Assembly: GCF_031846565.1 (NCBI RefSeq)
Contig: NZ_JAVRHL010000001.1
Coordinates: 558,001 to 622,000 of the forward strand
Direction of reading: 5' to 3'
From: Tropicimonas_B omnivorans
GTDB lineage: Bacteria; Pseudomonadota; Alphaproteobacteria; Rhodobacterales; Rhodobacteraceae
DNA length: 64,000 nt
This document shows, piece after piece, positions 53,795-63,335 of the stretch (its first letter is position 1; the number at the start of each line of letters is the position of its first letter). Made by a program: the position numbers and the translations under genes. A model generated the notes under the pieces. It saw only the letters and a list, made by a program, of their open reading frames with translations, did not search any database and was not told the origin of the DNA.

Positions 53795-54600
53795 CGGCTG
53801 CGATGGACAAGGCGAAGGCGGCGATGACGGACCTGTCCGGCCGCACTGCCATCGTGACCGGAGCCGGCCGGGGGCAGGGCGCCGTGGAGGCGGAAATGCT
53901 CGCGTCCTGCGGCGCCTCCGTCATGCTCTGCGACGTGCTCGAGGAAGAGGGCGAGGCGCAGGCCGCCGCCCTTCGTGACGCTGGCCACGAGGCCCGCTTT
54001 GCCAGGCTCGACGTGACGCAGGAAGCCGGTTGGCAGTCCGTCCTCGACGAGATCCGGGACTGGACCGGCCGGCTCGACATCCTCGTCAACAACGCCGGCA
54101 TCATCAACCGCAACCCGATCGAGAAGATCTCGGTCGCCGAGTGGGAGAAGGTGCTTCAGGTCAACGCGACGGGCGCCTTCATCGGCCTCAAGCTCGCGGT
54201 GCCGATGATGGAGGAAACGGGCGGCGGCAGCATCGTCAACATCTCCTCGAACAGCGGTTTCTCGGGCCATTACGATCCGGCCTACACCGCGAGCAAATGG
54301 GCGCTGCGTGGCCTGACCCGCTCCGCCGCACTCGAGTTCTCCGAGCGCGGCATCCGGGTCAACGCGATCTGCCCCGGTCTCATCGTCACCGACCTCAACC
54401 GCGGCTCCCCGCATCTGAAGCCGATGATCGAGATGACGCCGATGCAGCGCAGCGGCGAGGCGGACGAGGTGGCGCAGCTGGTGCTGTTCCTGGCCTCCGA
54501 CGCGTCAGCCTTCATCACGGGAGAGGACTTCGTGATCGACGGCGGCTTCACCGCAGGCGCAGGATATCGCCGCGTGGCGCGGGAAACCGGCGTCTTCTGA
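53791..54600 (+). CDS. SDR-family oxidoreductase
   Basis: A 269-aa short-chain dehydrogenase: VTGAGRGQGAVEAEML for the cofactor, NNAGIINR, and catalytic YTASKWALRG, ending with GEDFVIDGGFTAGAGY. Such SDRs accompany FAH-family enzymes in diketo-acid or sugar-acid routes. Last gene of the rightward operon before the convergent MarR gene. Confidence 0.9.
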   Translation: MTAAMDKAKAAMTDLSGRTAIVTGAGRGQGAVEAEMLASCGASVMLCDVLEEEGEAQAAALRDAGHEARFARLDVTQEAGWQSVLDEIRDWTGRLDILVNNAGIINRNPIEKISVAEWEKVLQVNATGAFIGLKLAVPMMEETGGGSIVNISSNSGFSGHYDPAYTASKWALRGLTRSAALEFSERGIRVNAICPGLIVTDLNRGSPHLKPMIEMTPMQRSGEADEVAQLVLFLASDASAFITGEDFVIDGGFTAGAGYRRVARETGVF

Positions 54601-54633
54601 TCCCGGAGGCGTGCGCCGGGATCGGCGCGCGCC

Positions 54634-55098
54634 TCACCCTTTCGGCTTGTGCCGAATGTCGAGCATGATGGAGATCGCGCGGGCGACGTCCGGCTCCGAG
54701 ACGTCGGAGAAGAGTTCGTCCACCCAGGTGCGGTGCGCGGCGCTCATCTCGTCCATCAGCGTGCTTCCCCGCGGCGTGATCTTCACGAGGAACGCGCGCC
54801 GGTCGGAGGCGAGGTTCGCTCGCTCGACGAGGTCGTCCGCGACCAGTTTCTCGACCACCCCCGTGACATTGCCGTTTGAGACGACGAGTTGCTTCGACAA
54901 CTCGCTCATCCTGAGGCCGTCGGGCGTCTGATGGAGCGCGGCCAGCACGTCGAAGCGGGGGAGCGTCATCCCGTATTCCGTGCGCAGCCGTTCGCGGAGC
55001 TTGCCTTCGACGGACCGCGTCGCCTTCAGCATCTGGAGCCAGAGGCGCACCCGCTGCGTCGCGAGCGTTGTCTTCTCGATGGTCGGAGCGATGCTCAC
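54634..55098 (-). CDS. MarR-family transcriptional regulator
   Basis: A 154-aa MarR protein starting at a GTG. The DNA-binding part includes LPRFDVLAALHQTPDGLRMSELSKQLVVSNGNVTGVVEKLV (in adjoining parts) and the wing DRRAFLVKITPRG. It is closest to the CinR/BadR-like regulators of aromatic-acyl-CoA catabolism. A motif copy lies 35 nt upstream of its start, so autoregulation is likely. It probably governs the whole 46.6-54.6 kb block. Confidence 0.9.
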   Translation of the reverse strand: MSIAPTIEKTTLATQRVRLWLQMLKATRSVEGKLRERLRTEYGMTLPRFDVLAALHQTPDGLRMSELSKQLVVSNGNVTGVVEKLVADDLVERANLASDRRAFLVKITPRGSTLMDEMSAAHRTWVDELFSDVSEPDVARAISIMLDIRHKPKG

Positions 55099-55132
55099 GC
55101 GGTGTGTCTCCCGGTCATTTCGACGCGCTTTC

Positions 55133-55146
55133 GTTTTATACCTGAA
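55133..55146 (-). promoter_or_regulatory. MarR-type motif, copy d (autoregulatory)
   Basis: TTCAGGTATAAAAC, read on the minus strand, matches TTCAAGTGTAAAAC of copy b at 12 of 14 bases. Located 35 nt upstream of the MarR start. Confidence 0.55.
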
Positions 55147-55277
55147 ACAGCGCGGGCGGGAAGCTTTGCCGCAAACGCCGGCCGGCATGGTGCGGATTTG
55201 CCGGTGAGCCTTTGCCGTCTGGAAAGGAATTGTCGCTAGAGCTGCTCTCCGGGTCCACGTCACTGGAGACATGAAAG

Positions 55278-55778
55278 ATGCAGCTTCGCCTTCTTCTGAT
55301 CGCTTTTGCCCTGTTCGCCCTCCCGCTCGGTGCCTTTCCGCTCGAGGCGCCGGAAGGCCAGCCCCTTCTGACGGTCACCGGCCAGATCGAGCAGACCAAC
55401 GAGGGAGACGCGGCAGTCTTCGATCGCGCCATGCTCGAGGCGATGGACCCGGTGACCTACGAAACCGGCACGGTCTGGACGGAGGGCGTTCAGCGCTTCA
55501 CGGGCGTTCCCCTCGCGCGTCTCATGCAGGAGGTCGGCGCCGCGGATGTTTCGATCTACGCGACCGCGATCAACGATTACGCCGTCGAGATCCCGGCGGG
55601 GGACTGGTCGCGCGGCGCCCCGATCGTCGCGTTCCTCACCAATGACGCGCCGATGTCCCGGCGGGAAAAGGGGCCGCTCTGGATTATCTATCCGTTCGAT
55701 TCGAAGCCCGAGTTCCAGACCGAGACGATCCTGTCCCGATCCATCTGGCAGCTCGACCGTATCGTGGTCGGACGCTGA
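55278..55778 (+). CDS. Exported molybdopterin-domain-like protein
   Basis: A 166-aa secreted protein with a signal peptide (MQLRLLLIAFALFALPLGAF) and a sulfite-oxidase-like molybdopterin-binding fold: EGVQRFTGVPLARLMQEVG, DYAVEIPAGDW and the terminal WIIYPFDSKPEFQTETIL. It lacks a visible cofactor cysteine, so it is likely a sensor or binding domain rather than an enzyme. It is 17 nt before a hybrid histidine kinase, a pairing seen widely in Rhodobacterales. Confidence 0.78.
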   Translation: MQLRLLLIAFALFALPLGAFPLEAPEGQPLLTVTGQIEQTNEGDAAVFDRAMLEAMDPVTYETGTVWTEGVQRFTGVPLARLMQEVGAADVSIYATAINDYAVEIPAGDWSRGAPIVAFLTNDAPMSRREKGPLWIIYPFDSKPEFQTETILSRSIWQLDRIVVGR

Positions 55779-55795
55779 GGCAGGCGCCCTCGAAG

Positions 55796-58036
55796 ATGGC
55801 GGAGTTCGCAGGATCCTCGGCCGGCAAGGCCGCGCGCAAGGGGGGCTTCGGTATCCCCGTCGCGATGGGAGCCGTCGTGCTGTGTCTCGCGCTCGTGGTG
55901 ACCTCCGCCGTCCTTCTGCTGCGGGAGATCGACGCAGTCTCCCAGTCCACCTCGGACAACATCCAGTGGGGCCTCGCACAGGCCGAAACGGAAGCGCTCG
56001 CATTGGCGCTGACTCTCGCCCGCGCGGAGCAGGGGCGGGGTGATCTCGAGGATGTGCGCCTCAAGTTCGACCTGCTCTACAGCCGCATCAACGACTATAC
56101 CGTCGGCCGGTCCTATGCCGAGCTCAGAAGCGAGCCGGCCTACGCCGCCCTTCAGGGGGAGGTCGTGACGTTCCTGCAGGATGCGGTCCCCCTCGTGGAC
56201 GGCCCCGATACCGAGCTGACCGCTGCGTTGCCCGAGCTCCATGCAGCGACGATGGAGGTGCGGGGCGCGATCCGGGCCTTTGCCGTCGATGCGCTGCACT
56301 TCTTCGCGGATGCATCCGATGACCGGCGAAGCGGACTGCGTTCTATGCTGTGGGGCCATGCGGGCGTCCTCGGTGTCATCCTCGTCGGCCTCGTTCTGGT
56401 CAGCTGGATGCTCTGGCGCATGGGGCAGGCGGCTAGGAGCCATGCGCTCGATGTGCAGCGCGCCGGCGCGCGGACGCGCATGGTGGTCGATGCCTCGCTC
56501 GACGCGATCATCGTCACCGACGAGACCGGGCGCATCGAGGAGTTCAACCCCGCGGCGCAGCGGATCTTCGGCCATGCGAGGGACATCGCACTCGGCCAGC
56601 TTGCACAGGATCTCCTCTATCCCCCGGACGTCGCAGAATCGTTCCGGACGCAGAAGTTTGCCTTCGAGGACGAGCAGGACCCACAGAAGAAGCTCCGCAT
56701 CGAGACGCGTGCGCTGGACAGCACCGGCCGCGTCTTTCCCGCCGAGCTTTCCGTCGTGCGCGCCGAAGGGGGGCGGCAGTTCGTCTCCCACATTCGCGAT
56801 ATCTCCCGGCGCAAGGCGGACATGGCGTACCTGACCGAGGCCCGCGAACGCGCGCTTGCCGGGGAGCGGACCAAGGCCGAGTTCCTCGCCGTCATGTCCC
56901 ACGAGATGCGAACGCCACTGAACGGTCTCCTGGGATGCATGCAGCTCATGCGCGACCAGGCCCTGTCGCCCGGCCTGACGGCTCTTCTCGACCGGATGAA
57001 GTTTTCGGGCGATCACCTCCTGAGCATCGTCAACGACGTGCTCGACCTGTCGAAATACGAAGCCGGCAAGATGGAGCTCGAGAGCGAACGCTTCGGCCTG
57101 ACGGAGCTGCTGGACGGTGTCATCGAAACTGCGGCGCCGATGGCGGAAGCGGCCGGCACCCGGATCGGATGGCACTGGATCGGGGAGCGGGCGGAGAGCG
57201 CCGTCGGCGATGTGCGGCGCCTGCGCCAGGTTCTTCTCAATCTCGTCGGCAACGCGGTCAAGTTCACCGCGGACGGAACGGTCTCGGTGGAGGTCGAGAG
57301 GTTGCCCTGCGGCGTGACGGAGTTCCGCGTGATCGATACCGGCGTGGGGATCACGGAGGCGAATCTCGGAAAGATCTTCAACGATTTCGAGACGCTGGAC
57401 GGTTCCTACACCCGCGCGGCCGGTGGAACGGGCCTAGGTCTCGGAATCGCCCGGCGCCTGACGGAGCTGATGGGCGGTGACATCGATGTTGAAAGTACGT
57501 TCGGCGAGGGAAGCTGCTTCCGCCTGCGCGTTCCGCTGGAGCTCGATTCAGGGGACGAGGAGGCGGAAGCGACGGGCCCCGCGGGCGGGCAGATCGCGGG
57601 ACCGCTCGACCTGCTCCTGGTAGAAGACAACGAGATCAATCGGTTCGTCGCCCGCGCCATGCTGGAGGCCGACGGTCATCGCGTGATTGAGGCGCCGGAC
57701 GGCCGCGTCGGCGTGGAGATGGCCGGAACGCGGCGGTTCGACGTGATCCTGATGGATATCTCGATGCCGGTGATGGACGGCCCGACTGCGGCCCGCGCGA
57801 TCCGGGAGGGCAGCGGACCGTGCGCGGCGACGCCCATCGTCGCCGTGACGGCCCATGCCCTGCCGGAGGAGATCGCGCGGTTCAGTGCCGCGGGCATGGA
57901 GCACTGGGTCAGCAAGCCGATCGACAGGGCTGAGCTCCTGACGAAGCTGGCGGACATCGTCGCCGACGCGCCGGCACGGCCTGAGCGGGTGCGTCCGGGG
58001 CCCGGCGCGACCCCTCCGAACGCCGCGGCGGACTAG
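55796..58036 (+). CDS. Hybrid sensor histidine kinase
   Basis: A 746-aa kinase. One membrane helix lies at 18-40, a periplasmic helical domain at 40-185 and a second helix at about 185-205. A PAS domain follows (RMVVDASLDAIIVTDETGRIEEFN), then HisKA with FLAVMSHEMRTPLNG (His 369), an ATPase domain with N-box NLVGNAVKFT and G-box GGTGLGLGIARRL, and a receiver domain with phospho-acceptor Asp 654 in LMDISMPVMDG. No separate DNA-binding regulator is adjacent. The preceding periplasmic protein may be its sensor partner. Confidence 0.92.
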   Translation: MAEFAGSSAGKAARKGGFGIPVAMGAVVLCLALVVTSAVLLLREIDAVSQSTSDNIQWGLAQAETEALALALTLARAEQGRGDLEDVRLKFDLLYSRINDYTVGRSYAELRSEPAYAALQGEVVTFLQDAVPLVDGPDTELTAALPELHAATMEVRGAIRAFAVDALHFFADASDDRRSGLRSMLWGHAGVLGVILVGLVLVSWMLWRMGQAARSHALDVQRAGARTRMVVDASLDAIIVTDETGRIEEFNPAAQRIFGHARDIALGQLAQDLLYPPDVAESFRTQKFAFEDEQDPQKKLRIETRALDSTGRVFPAELSVVRAEGGRQFVSHIRDISRRKADMAYLTEARERALAGERTKAEFLAVMSHEMRTPLNGLLGCMQLMRDQALSPGLTALLDRMKFSGDHLLSIVNDVLDLSKYEAGKMELESERFGLTELLDGVIETAAPMAEAAGTRIGWHWIGERAESAVGDVRRLRQVLLNLVGNAVKFTADGTVSVEVERLPCGVTEFRVIDTGVGITEANLGKIFNDFETLDGSYTRAAGGTGLGLGIARRLTELMGGDIDVESTFGEGSCFRLRVPLELDSGDEEAEATGPAGGQIAGPLDLLLVEDNEINRFVARAMLEADGHRVIEAPDGRVGVEMAGTRRFDVILMDISMPVMDGPTAARAIREGSGPCAATPIVAVTAHALPEEIARFSAAGMEHWVSKPIDRAELLTKLADIVADAPARPERVRPGPGATPPNAAAD

Positions 58037-58143
58037 GGAGGATCTAACGCTGGACCCCTCGCGCTGTCGCCCCCTTCGCCTTTCTGCGGACAGCGGCATG
58101 AGGTAGGTTCGCCCTCACCGGGTGTACGGCATGGGAGAGGCGG

Positions 58144-58770
58144 GTGCTGCGATATTTGAAATGGACGTTCTGGATCGTCTTCTGGCTGATCTTCGCGGCG
58201 TTCCTCCACTACACGCTTCCGCAGACGGATATCGTCCGGATCACCGACACCGAGACGCGTCGGGTCGATTTCGGCGAGAACAGCATTTTCTGGGCCTCCC
58301 CCGATAGCGGCAACGCCACCGGCACGATCAATCGGGACGTCTTCTTCATTCAGGCGATCCGCACCAACGGGAAGCCGATCGTCTACCGGAACGAGGATAC
58401 CGGCTGGGGCTGGCCTCCCTACTTCAAGTTCGACACCGCCAACCTGCAAACCCGGTCCGCCGACCTGCGGTCGACCTCGGCGGAGCCGCAATGGGCCGCG
58501 ATGCGGCATTACGGGTGGCGCAACGAGGTCCTGTCCATCTATCCCAATGCCATCTCGGTGCGCCCGGTGGACGGGCCTGACGTGACGATCATCCCGTGGT
58601 TCAAGATCATCGTCCTGATCCTCCTCGCGATGCTGGTCTGGTTCATCTGGGCTCGCTGGCGACGGTTCCGGGAGCGGCGCCTCGACCCGATGTGGGACGA
58701 GCGCCACAGGGAGGCCGGCAATCGCCCGTCCGGTGCGCGGCGCTGGTTCGACGGCGGACGGAAGGGCTAG
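58144..58770 (+). CDS. DUF1523-family membrane protein
   Basis: A 208-aa protein of DUF1523. It has an N-terminal helix (LRYLKWTFWIVFWLIFAAFLHY), a periplasmic domain rich in beta strands (QTDIVRITDTETRR, then NEDTGWGWPPYFKFD) and a second helix at about 158-178 followed by a basic tail. The start is a GTG at 58144. The family is common in Rhodobacterales and its function is not known. Confidence 0.88.
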   Translation: MLRYLKWTFWIVFWLIFAAFLHYTLPQTDIVRITDTETRRVDFGENSIFWASPDSGNATGTINRDVFFIQAIRTNGKPIVYRNEDTGWGWPPYFKFDTANLQTRSADLRSTSAEPQWAAMRHYGWRNEVLSIYPNAISVRPVDGPDVTIIPWFKIIVLILLAMLVWFIWARWRRFRERRLDPMWDERHREAGNRPSGARRWFDGGRKG

Positions 58771-58834
58771 CTTCGGCTTTCCTCCGATGCGGGTGAACCG
58801 CCGGGCGCTCCGCGCGTTAGCCGGGCGTAGCGCT

Positions 58835-59842
58835 ATGCAGGGGGCCGCCGTGACTGGCACCATCGTTGACACGGACATCGAGGATACGACCCGGGGCGTA
58901 GAGGGCTCCGAGACCGGGAACGGCGCGTCCCGGTCGTCGAGGGCAGGGGCCGTCGTGCTTCTGAACCTGGGGTCGGGAGCCGGCAAGGAAGACGGCGTTC
59001 CGGCCGACTTGCAAAAAGCCCTCGACGCGCATCCCGGCAAGTTCGAGTTGCGGACGATCGAGGGCGGTGACGATATCGAGCGCGAGACGAAGCGCGCCAT
59101 GGCGGACGGCTTCCGAACGATCGTCGCAGCCGGCGGCGACGGTACGATCTGCGCCGTCGCCTCTCATGTCACCGGAACGGATCACACCCTCGGGGTCATC
59201 CCGCAGGGAACGTTCAACTATTTCTCCCGCGGCCTCGGCATCCCGGAGGATCCCGTGGAGGCCGTGAACCTGATCGCCATGGGGGACCATCACGCGATTT
59301 CCGTCGGCGAGGTGAACGGCCAGATCTTCCTCAACAACGCGTCTCTCGGTGTCTACCCTGCGATCCTTCGGCAGCGGGAAACCATCTACAAGCGTTGGGG
59401 CCGTAGCCGGATCGCGGCGCATTGGTCGGTCATCAAGACATTCTTCGGCTTCACACGGCGCCTGAAGATGGACGTGAAGGTGGACGGCAAGTCGATCCGG
59501 ACGAAGACGCCGCTGGTTTTCGTCGCGCGGTCCGCGTTCCAGCTTGAGCAGTTCGGCCTCGACGGCGCCGATTGCGTGCGGCGCGGCCAGTTCGCCCTGC
59601 TTCTCGCCCCTGATACCGGGCGCTGGGCGTTGATGATGCTGGCGCTGCGCCTCGCCGTTCACAACATGCGCATGGGCAAGGACGTGGAGCTGATCTGCGG
59701 GGACGAGATCGTCATCACGCCGCGCCAGAAGAAGATGCTCCTGGCCCGGGACGGGGAGCGCGAGGCAATGGCTGCCCCGTTCCATTTCAAGATGCGCAAG
59801 GGTGCGCTGAAGCTGATCGCTCCGGCCGGGGAGGTCGAGTGA
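58835..59842 (+). CDS. Diacylglycerol/lipid kinase-family protein
   Basis: A 335-aa lipid kinase-like protein. The ATP-binding GGDGT motif lies in TIVAAGGDGTICAVAS, with VIPQGTFNYFSRGLGIP and later NNASLGVYPAILRQRE. The start is uncertain: ATG 58835, GTG 58850 and upstream codons are possible. The first 35 residues are low-complexity. It is coupled to the phosphoesterase gene by GTGA. Confidence 0.87.
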   Translation: MQGAAVTGTIVDTDIEDTTRGVEGSETGNGASRSSRAGAVVLLNLGSGAGKEDGVPADLQKALDAHPGKFELRTIEGGDDIERETKRAMADGFRTIVAAGGDGTICAVASHVTGTDHTLGVIPQGTFNYFSRGLGIPEDPVEAVNLIAMGDHHAISVGEVNGQIFLNNASLGVYPAILRQRETIYKRWGRSRIAAHWSVIKTFFGFTRRLKMDVKVDGKSIRTKTPLVFVARSAFQLEQFGLDGADCVRRGQFALLLAPDTGRWALMMLALRLAVHNMRMGKDVELICGDEIVITPRQKKMLLARDGEREAMAAPFHFKMRKGALKLIAPAGEVE

Positions 59843-60633
59843 CACGTCGCGTCGTTCATCTTTCGGATCTCCATTTCGGCCGAGACAACCCCGAGCTTCT
59901 GGACCCTCTCGTCGAGATGGTGAACGGGCTTTCCCCGGACCTCGTCGCCATCTCGGGAGACTTCACGCAGCGCGCGCGGATCTCCCAGTACAAGGAAGCC
60001 GCGGCGTTCCTCGATCGTCTCGATCATCCGTGGCTCGCGGTGCCCGGCAACCACGACACGCCGCTGGACAACCTTTTCGTGAGGTTCTTCCGGCCCTGGC
60101 GGCGGTATCGGGCGCACGTGACGCGAGACATGGAGCCCCGATTTTCGGACGAGGAAATGATCGTGGCCGGCGTGAACACGGTGAACCCCTACTCGTGGCA
60201 GCGCGGGCGGATCCGGCAGAAGGCCGTGCAGCGGGTGTGCGACGCGTTCGACGGGCGGCATGGGGAGCGGATGCGGATTGCGGTCCTGCATCACCCGCTC
60301 GAACAGGGGCCGGACGTGGACAAGGCGCCGACGCGGGGCGCCGACAGTGCGGTTGCGTCCTTCGGGGCGTGCGGCGCGGATATCGTCCTCTCCGGGCATC
60401 TGCATTCGTGGCGTGCTGAGCCGTTCGAGGGGGCGGCCGGCGTGCTGCTCGTGCAGGCCGGGACATCCCTGTCGACGCGATTGCGGGACGAGCCGAACGA
60501 TTTCAACCTGCTGACCTTCGACGGGCCGGATCTCGAGGTGGCCCGGTACACCGCCCCGCAGGGAAAGCACGTCTTCGATAGGGCCGCGTCTCGCGCCTAC
60601 AGCCGGACCGAGAGCGGATGGCGCGCGGCGTGA
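59839..60633 (+). CDS. Calcineurin-type metallophosphoesterase
   Basis: A 264-aa phosphoesterase with all blocks of the fold: HLSDLHFG, SGDFTQ, VPGNHD, LHHP and SGHLHSW, which bind two metals. Related to class III cyclic nucleotide phosphodiesterases, but the substrate is not fixed. The GTG start overlaps the lipid kinase stop, so the two genes are coupled and may act on the same phospholipid or nucleotide. Confidence 0.9.
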   Translation: MTRRVVHLSDLHFGRDNPELLDPLVEMVNGLSPDLVAISGDFTQRARISQYKEAAAFLDRLDHPWLAVPGNHDTPLDNLFVRFFRPWRRYRAHVTRDMEPRFSDEEMIVAGVNTVNPYSWQRGRIRQKAVQRVCDAFDGRHGERMRIAVLHHPLEQGPDVDKAPTRGADSAVASFGACGADIVLSGHLHSWRAEPFEGAAGVLLVQAGTSLSTRLRDEPNDFNLLTFDGPDLEVARYTAPQGKHVFDRAASRAYSRTESGWRAA

Positions 60634-60700
60634 CCCCATTGCGGGCAGCGTCCGTATGCTTCAGTTTCAGGGCAATCTTGATCAGGGGGACCCGCCCGAG

Positions 60701-61492
60701 ATGAGTGCAGACTGGATCGCGGCGGACTGGTCCGGCGGCGTGCTGGTGGCTGTCGGCATCGGGCCGGGCGGAGCGGTGCTCTGGCAATCCGAATGCGCGG
60801 GCGCGTCGACCGAGGCCGCGTTGGCGGAGTTGCCGGAGCAGGCGCCCGCCATCGTCAGCGGCCCTGCACCCGAGGGCGGACGCGCGCTGCGGGGCGTACC
60901 GGCCAAGCCGCTCGACACCGCGCCCACGCGGACCGGCGACGCGCATGTCCTCAAGGGGCTGACGCAGGCCGAGCCGGTGGCGGCGATGGAGGGCCCCGAG
61001 GTCCGGATCGCCGGCTTTCAGGCGTTCAATCCGAAGTTCGACGGTATCCTGTGTCTTCCGGGCGCGGATGCGACATACTGGGCCGAGGTCAGCGCCGGCG
61101 AGGTCGTGTCGTTCCGAACTGCCCTCACGGGGCGCCTCGCGGAGGCGGTTTCGGGCGAGAGTGGGCCGCTCTTCGGCGATGCCTTCGAGGCGGCGCTGGA
61201 TGCCACCCTCTCGCGGCCCGAACGGCTGGCGGAGACACTGGGCTCCGCCGCAGCGCGGCTAAGAACGGGCGCCGACGGGGCGGCTGACATGGCTCTCGGC
61301 GCGCTGATCGGTGCGGAGCTGGCAGCGGCGCGGCCCTATTGGCTCGGGCAAGAGGTCGCCGTGATCGGCAAGGGCGACGCGGCGCGCGCCTACGTCGCCG
61401 CGCTCGAGAGGCAGGGGACACCGGCCACCATCGCGGATCCCGATGCGATGTGGCTGCGAGGCATGAACGAGGCGAGGAGATCACTGGCATGA
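60701..61492 (+). CDS. dgoK: 2-dehydro-3-deoxygalactonokinase-like protein
   Basis: A 263-aa sugar-acid kinase of the DgoK family, which phosphorylates 2-keto-3-deoxygalactonate. Typical features are ADWSGG at the start, a central GFQAFNPKFDGILCLPG (phosphate-binding part) and GALIGAELAAARPYW near the end. No other galactonate gene except galM adjoins it, so the pathway role is provisional. ATG overlaps the following galM (ATGA). Confidence 0.88.
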   Translation: MSADWIAADWSGGVLVAVGIGPGGAVLWQSECAGASTEAALAELPEQAPAIVSGPAPEGGRALRGVPAKPLDTAPTRTGDAHVLKGLTQAEPVAAMEGPEVRIAGFQAFNPKFDGILCLPGADATYWAEVSAGEVVSFRTALTGRLAEAVSGESGPLFGDAFEAALDATLSRPERLAETLGSAAARLRTGADGAADMALGALIGAELAAARPYWLGQEVAVIGKGDAARAYVAALERQGTPATIADPDAMWLRGMNEARRSLA

Positions 61493-62478
61493 AACCCTTT
61501 GGCATCACCAAGGACGGTTACGGGGTCGAACGTCTGACGCTGCAGGCGGGCCCGGTCACGGCGAAGATCCTGACCCTCGGGGGGATCCTGCAGGACGTCC
61601 GGCTGGAGGGCGTTCCGCATTCGCTGACGCTCGGATCCGAGGATCTGGCCGCCTATGACGGGGGGCCGCTTGCCTATTTCGGCGCCATTGCCGGCCCCGT
61701 GGCGAACCGGCTGTCCGGCGGGCGCGCCGAGGTCGCCGGCCGCGAGATCGAGCTCGAGCCGTTCGCGGCGGGCGGACACTCCCTGCACAGCGAACCCCAC
61801 GGCCTCCACGCGCGGATCTGGTCGATCGAAGATTTCGGGGCGGATCACGTCGAACTGGTCACCTGGGTTGGTGACGGGGAAGACGGTCTTCCGGGCAACC
61901 GGACGTTCCGGGCACTCTGGTCGGGCAGCGAGGATGGAACGCTGACGCTGACCGTCACGGTGGAGACCGACGCGCCGACACTGATGAACATCGCGCAGCA
62001 TTCGATGTGGAATCTCGCCGGGACGGACACGATCGACGGTCACCTGCTGTCCATCGCCGCGGAGCGGGTGCTGCATATCGACAGCGCCGTCCTGCCCACC
62101 GGTGCCGCGCTGGACGTCTACGGCTGGCACTACGACTTCCGCGAGCCGAAGGAACTGGGGCCGGACGACCGTTTCGATCACAACTGGTGCCTGTCCGAGG
62201 CGCGGGAGCCGATGCGACAGGTGGCAACGCTCGCGGCTCCGAACGGACCGACGCTGACGATCTCCACCACCGAGCCCGGCCTCCAGGTCTACACCGCGGA
62301 CGGATACGAGGCGGAGGGCGTCGAGGGACTCGACGGGCGGAGTTACGGCAACCGGTGCGGGATCGCGCTGGAGCCGCAGTTCTGGCCGGATGCGCCGAAC
62401 CACGACTGGTTTCCCTCCATCCGCCTCGATCCCGGCGAGCCGTGGACACACGTGACGCGGCTGTCCTTCACGCGCTGA
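61489..62478 (+). CDS. galM: Aldose 1-epimerase
   Basis: A 329-aa galactose mutarotase-type epimerase. The catalytic His is in GGHSLHSEPHGLHAR and the second His in NIAQHSMWNLAG; the general-base Glu is in IALEPQFWPDAPN. It is coupled to dgoK by ATGA, which supports a shared role in galactose or related sugar-acid use. Confidence 0.92.
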   Translation: MKPFGITKDGYGVERLTLQAGPVTAKILTLGGILQDVRLEGVPHSLTLGSEDLAAYDGGPLAYFGAIAGPVANRLSGGRAEVAGREIELEPFAAGGHSLHSEPHGLHARIWSIEDFGADHVELVTWVGDGEDGLPGNRTFRALWSGSEDGTLTLTVTVETDAPTLMNIAQHSMWNLAGTDTIDGHLLSIAAERVLHIDSAVLPTGAALDVYGWHYDFREPKELGPDDRFDHNWCLSEAREPMRQVATLAAPNGPTLTISTTEPGLQVYTADGYEAEGVEGLDGRSYGNRCGIALEPQFWPDAPNHDWFPSIRLDPGEPWTHVTRLSFTR

Positions 62479-62524
62479 CGCTTTACGCCTCGCAGGATGC
62501 GGGCGGGCGCGGTAAGTCCGTGGC

Positions 62525-63295
62525 ATGACCGGCCTTCTGGATCTCGTCCCGCTCCCGCTTCTCGTTCTCGCCGCGTCCATCGCGGTGGGAGCCGGTGTCG
62601 TGAAGGGCGCCACGGGCTTCGCCTTCCCGATGATCATGATCTCGACGCTCGGCTCCTTTCTGCCGCCTCAGATCGCGCTCGCGGCGCTGATCGTGCCAAC
62701 GGTGGTGACGAACGGATTCCAGGCATTCCGGGAAGGACCGGCGGCGGCGTGGGACGCGGTTCGGGCGCATTGGCTCTTCGTCCTCGTCGTGTCGATCTGC
62801 CTGATTTTGAGCGCTCAGCTCGTCGGCCTGCTGGATCCGCGGGTGATCTTCGCGGCAATCGGTGTGCCGATCACGCTCTTCGCGATCTTCCAGCTCGGCG
62901 GGTGGCGCCTGCGCATCACGCCCGGCTCGAAGCGCAAGGTGGAGATCGGCGCGGCGGCCTTCGCGGGCGCCGTCGGCGGGTTCTCCGGTGTCTGGGGGCC
63001 GCCGACCGTGGCCTACCTGACCGCCCTCGACACGCCGAAGACGGAGGCCGTACGGACCCAAGGGGTGATCTTCGGCCTGTCCTCGATCCTGCTTCTGCTG
63101 GCGCACATGAATTCGGGCGTTCTGAACCCGCAGACCTGGCCGCTCAGCCTCGCCATGGTCGTCCCGGCGCTTCTGGGCCTCAAGATCGGGCAGGGCCTCC
63201 AGGACAGCATGGACCAGGTCCGCTTCCGGCGGTTCACGCTCATCGTCCTTGTCGTGGCCGGGCTGAACCTCATCCGGCGGGCCTTGGCGGGATAG
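62525..63295 (+). CDS. TauE/SafE-family sulfite/anion exporter
   Basis: A 256-aa membrane protein of the TauE/SafE family, with about eight helices and the repeated family segment (GAGVVKGATGFAFPMIMIS early, GAVGGFSGVWGPPTVAYL later). The family exports sulfite, sulfoacetate or other organic anions; substrate unknown here. It lies tail to tail with pckA, separated by a strong hairpin. Confidence 0.9.
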   Translation: MTGLLDLVPLPLLVLAASIAVGAGVVKGATGFAFPMIMISTLGSFLPPQIALAALIVPTVVTNGFQAFREGPAAAWDAVRAHWLFVLVVSICLILSAQLVGLLDPRVIFAAIGVPITLFAIFQLGGWRLRITPGSKRKVEIGAAAFAGAVGGFSGVWGPPTVAYLTALDTPKTEAVRTQGVIFGLSSILLLLAHMNSGVLNPQTWPLSLAMVVPALLGLKIGQGLQDSMDQVRFRRFTLIVLVVAGLNLIRRALAG

Positions 63296-63300
63296 GACGG

Positions 63301-63327
63301 GCGCGGCTCCGACCGGCGGAGCCGCGC
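63301..63327. terminator. Bidirectional terminator hairpin
   Basis: GCGCGGCTCCG and CGGAGCCGCGC form a perfect 11-bp stem with a 5-nt loop, between the ends of the TauE gene and pckA. Confidence 0.7.
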
Positions 63328-63335
63328 GGGATCGT

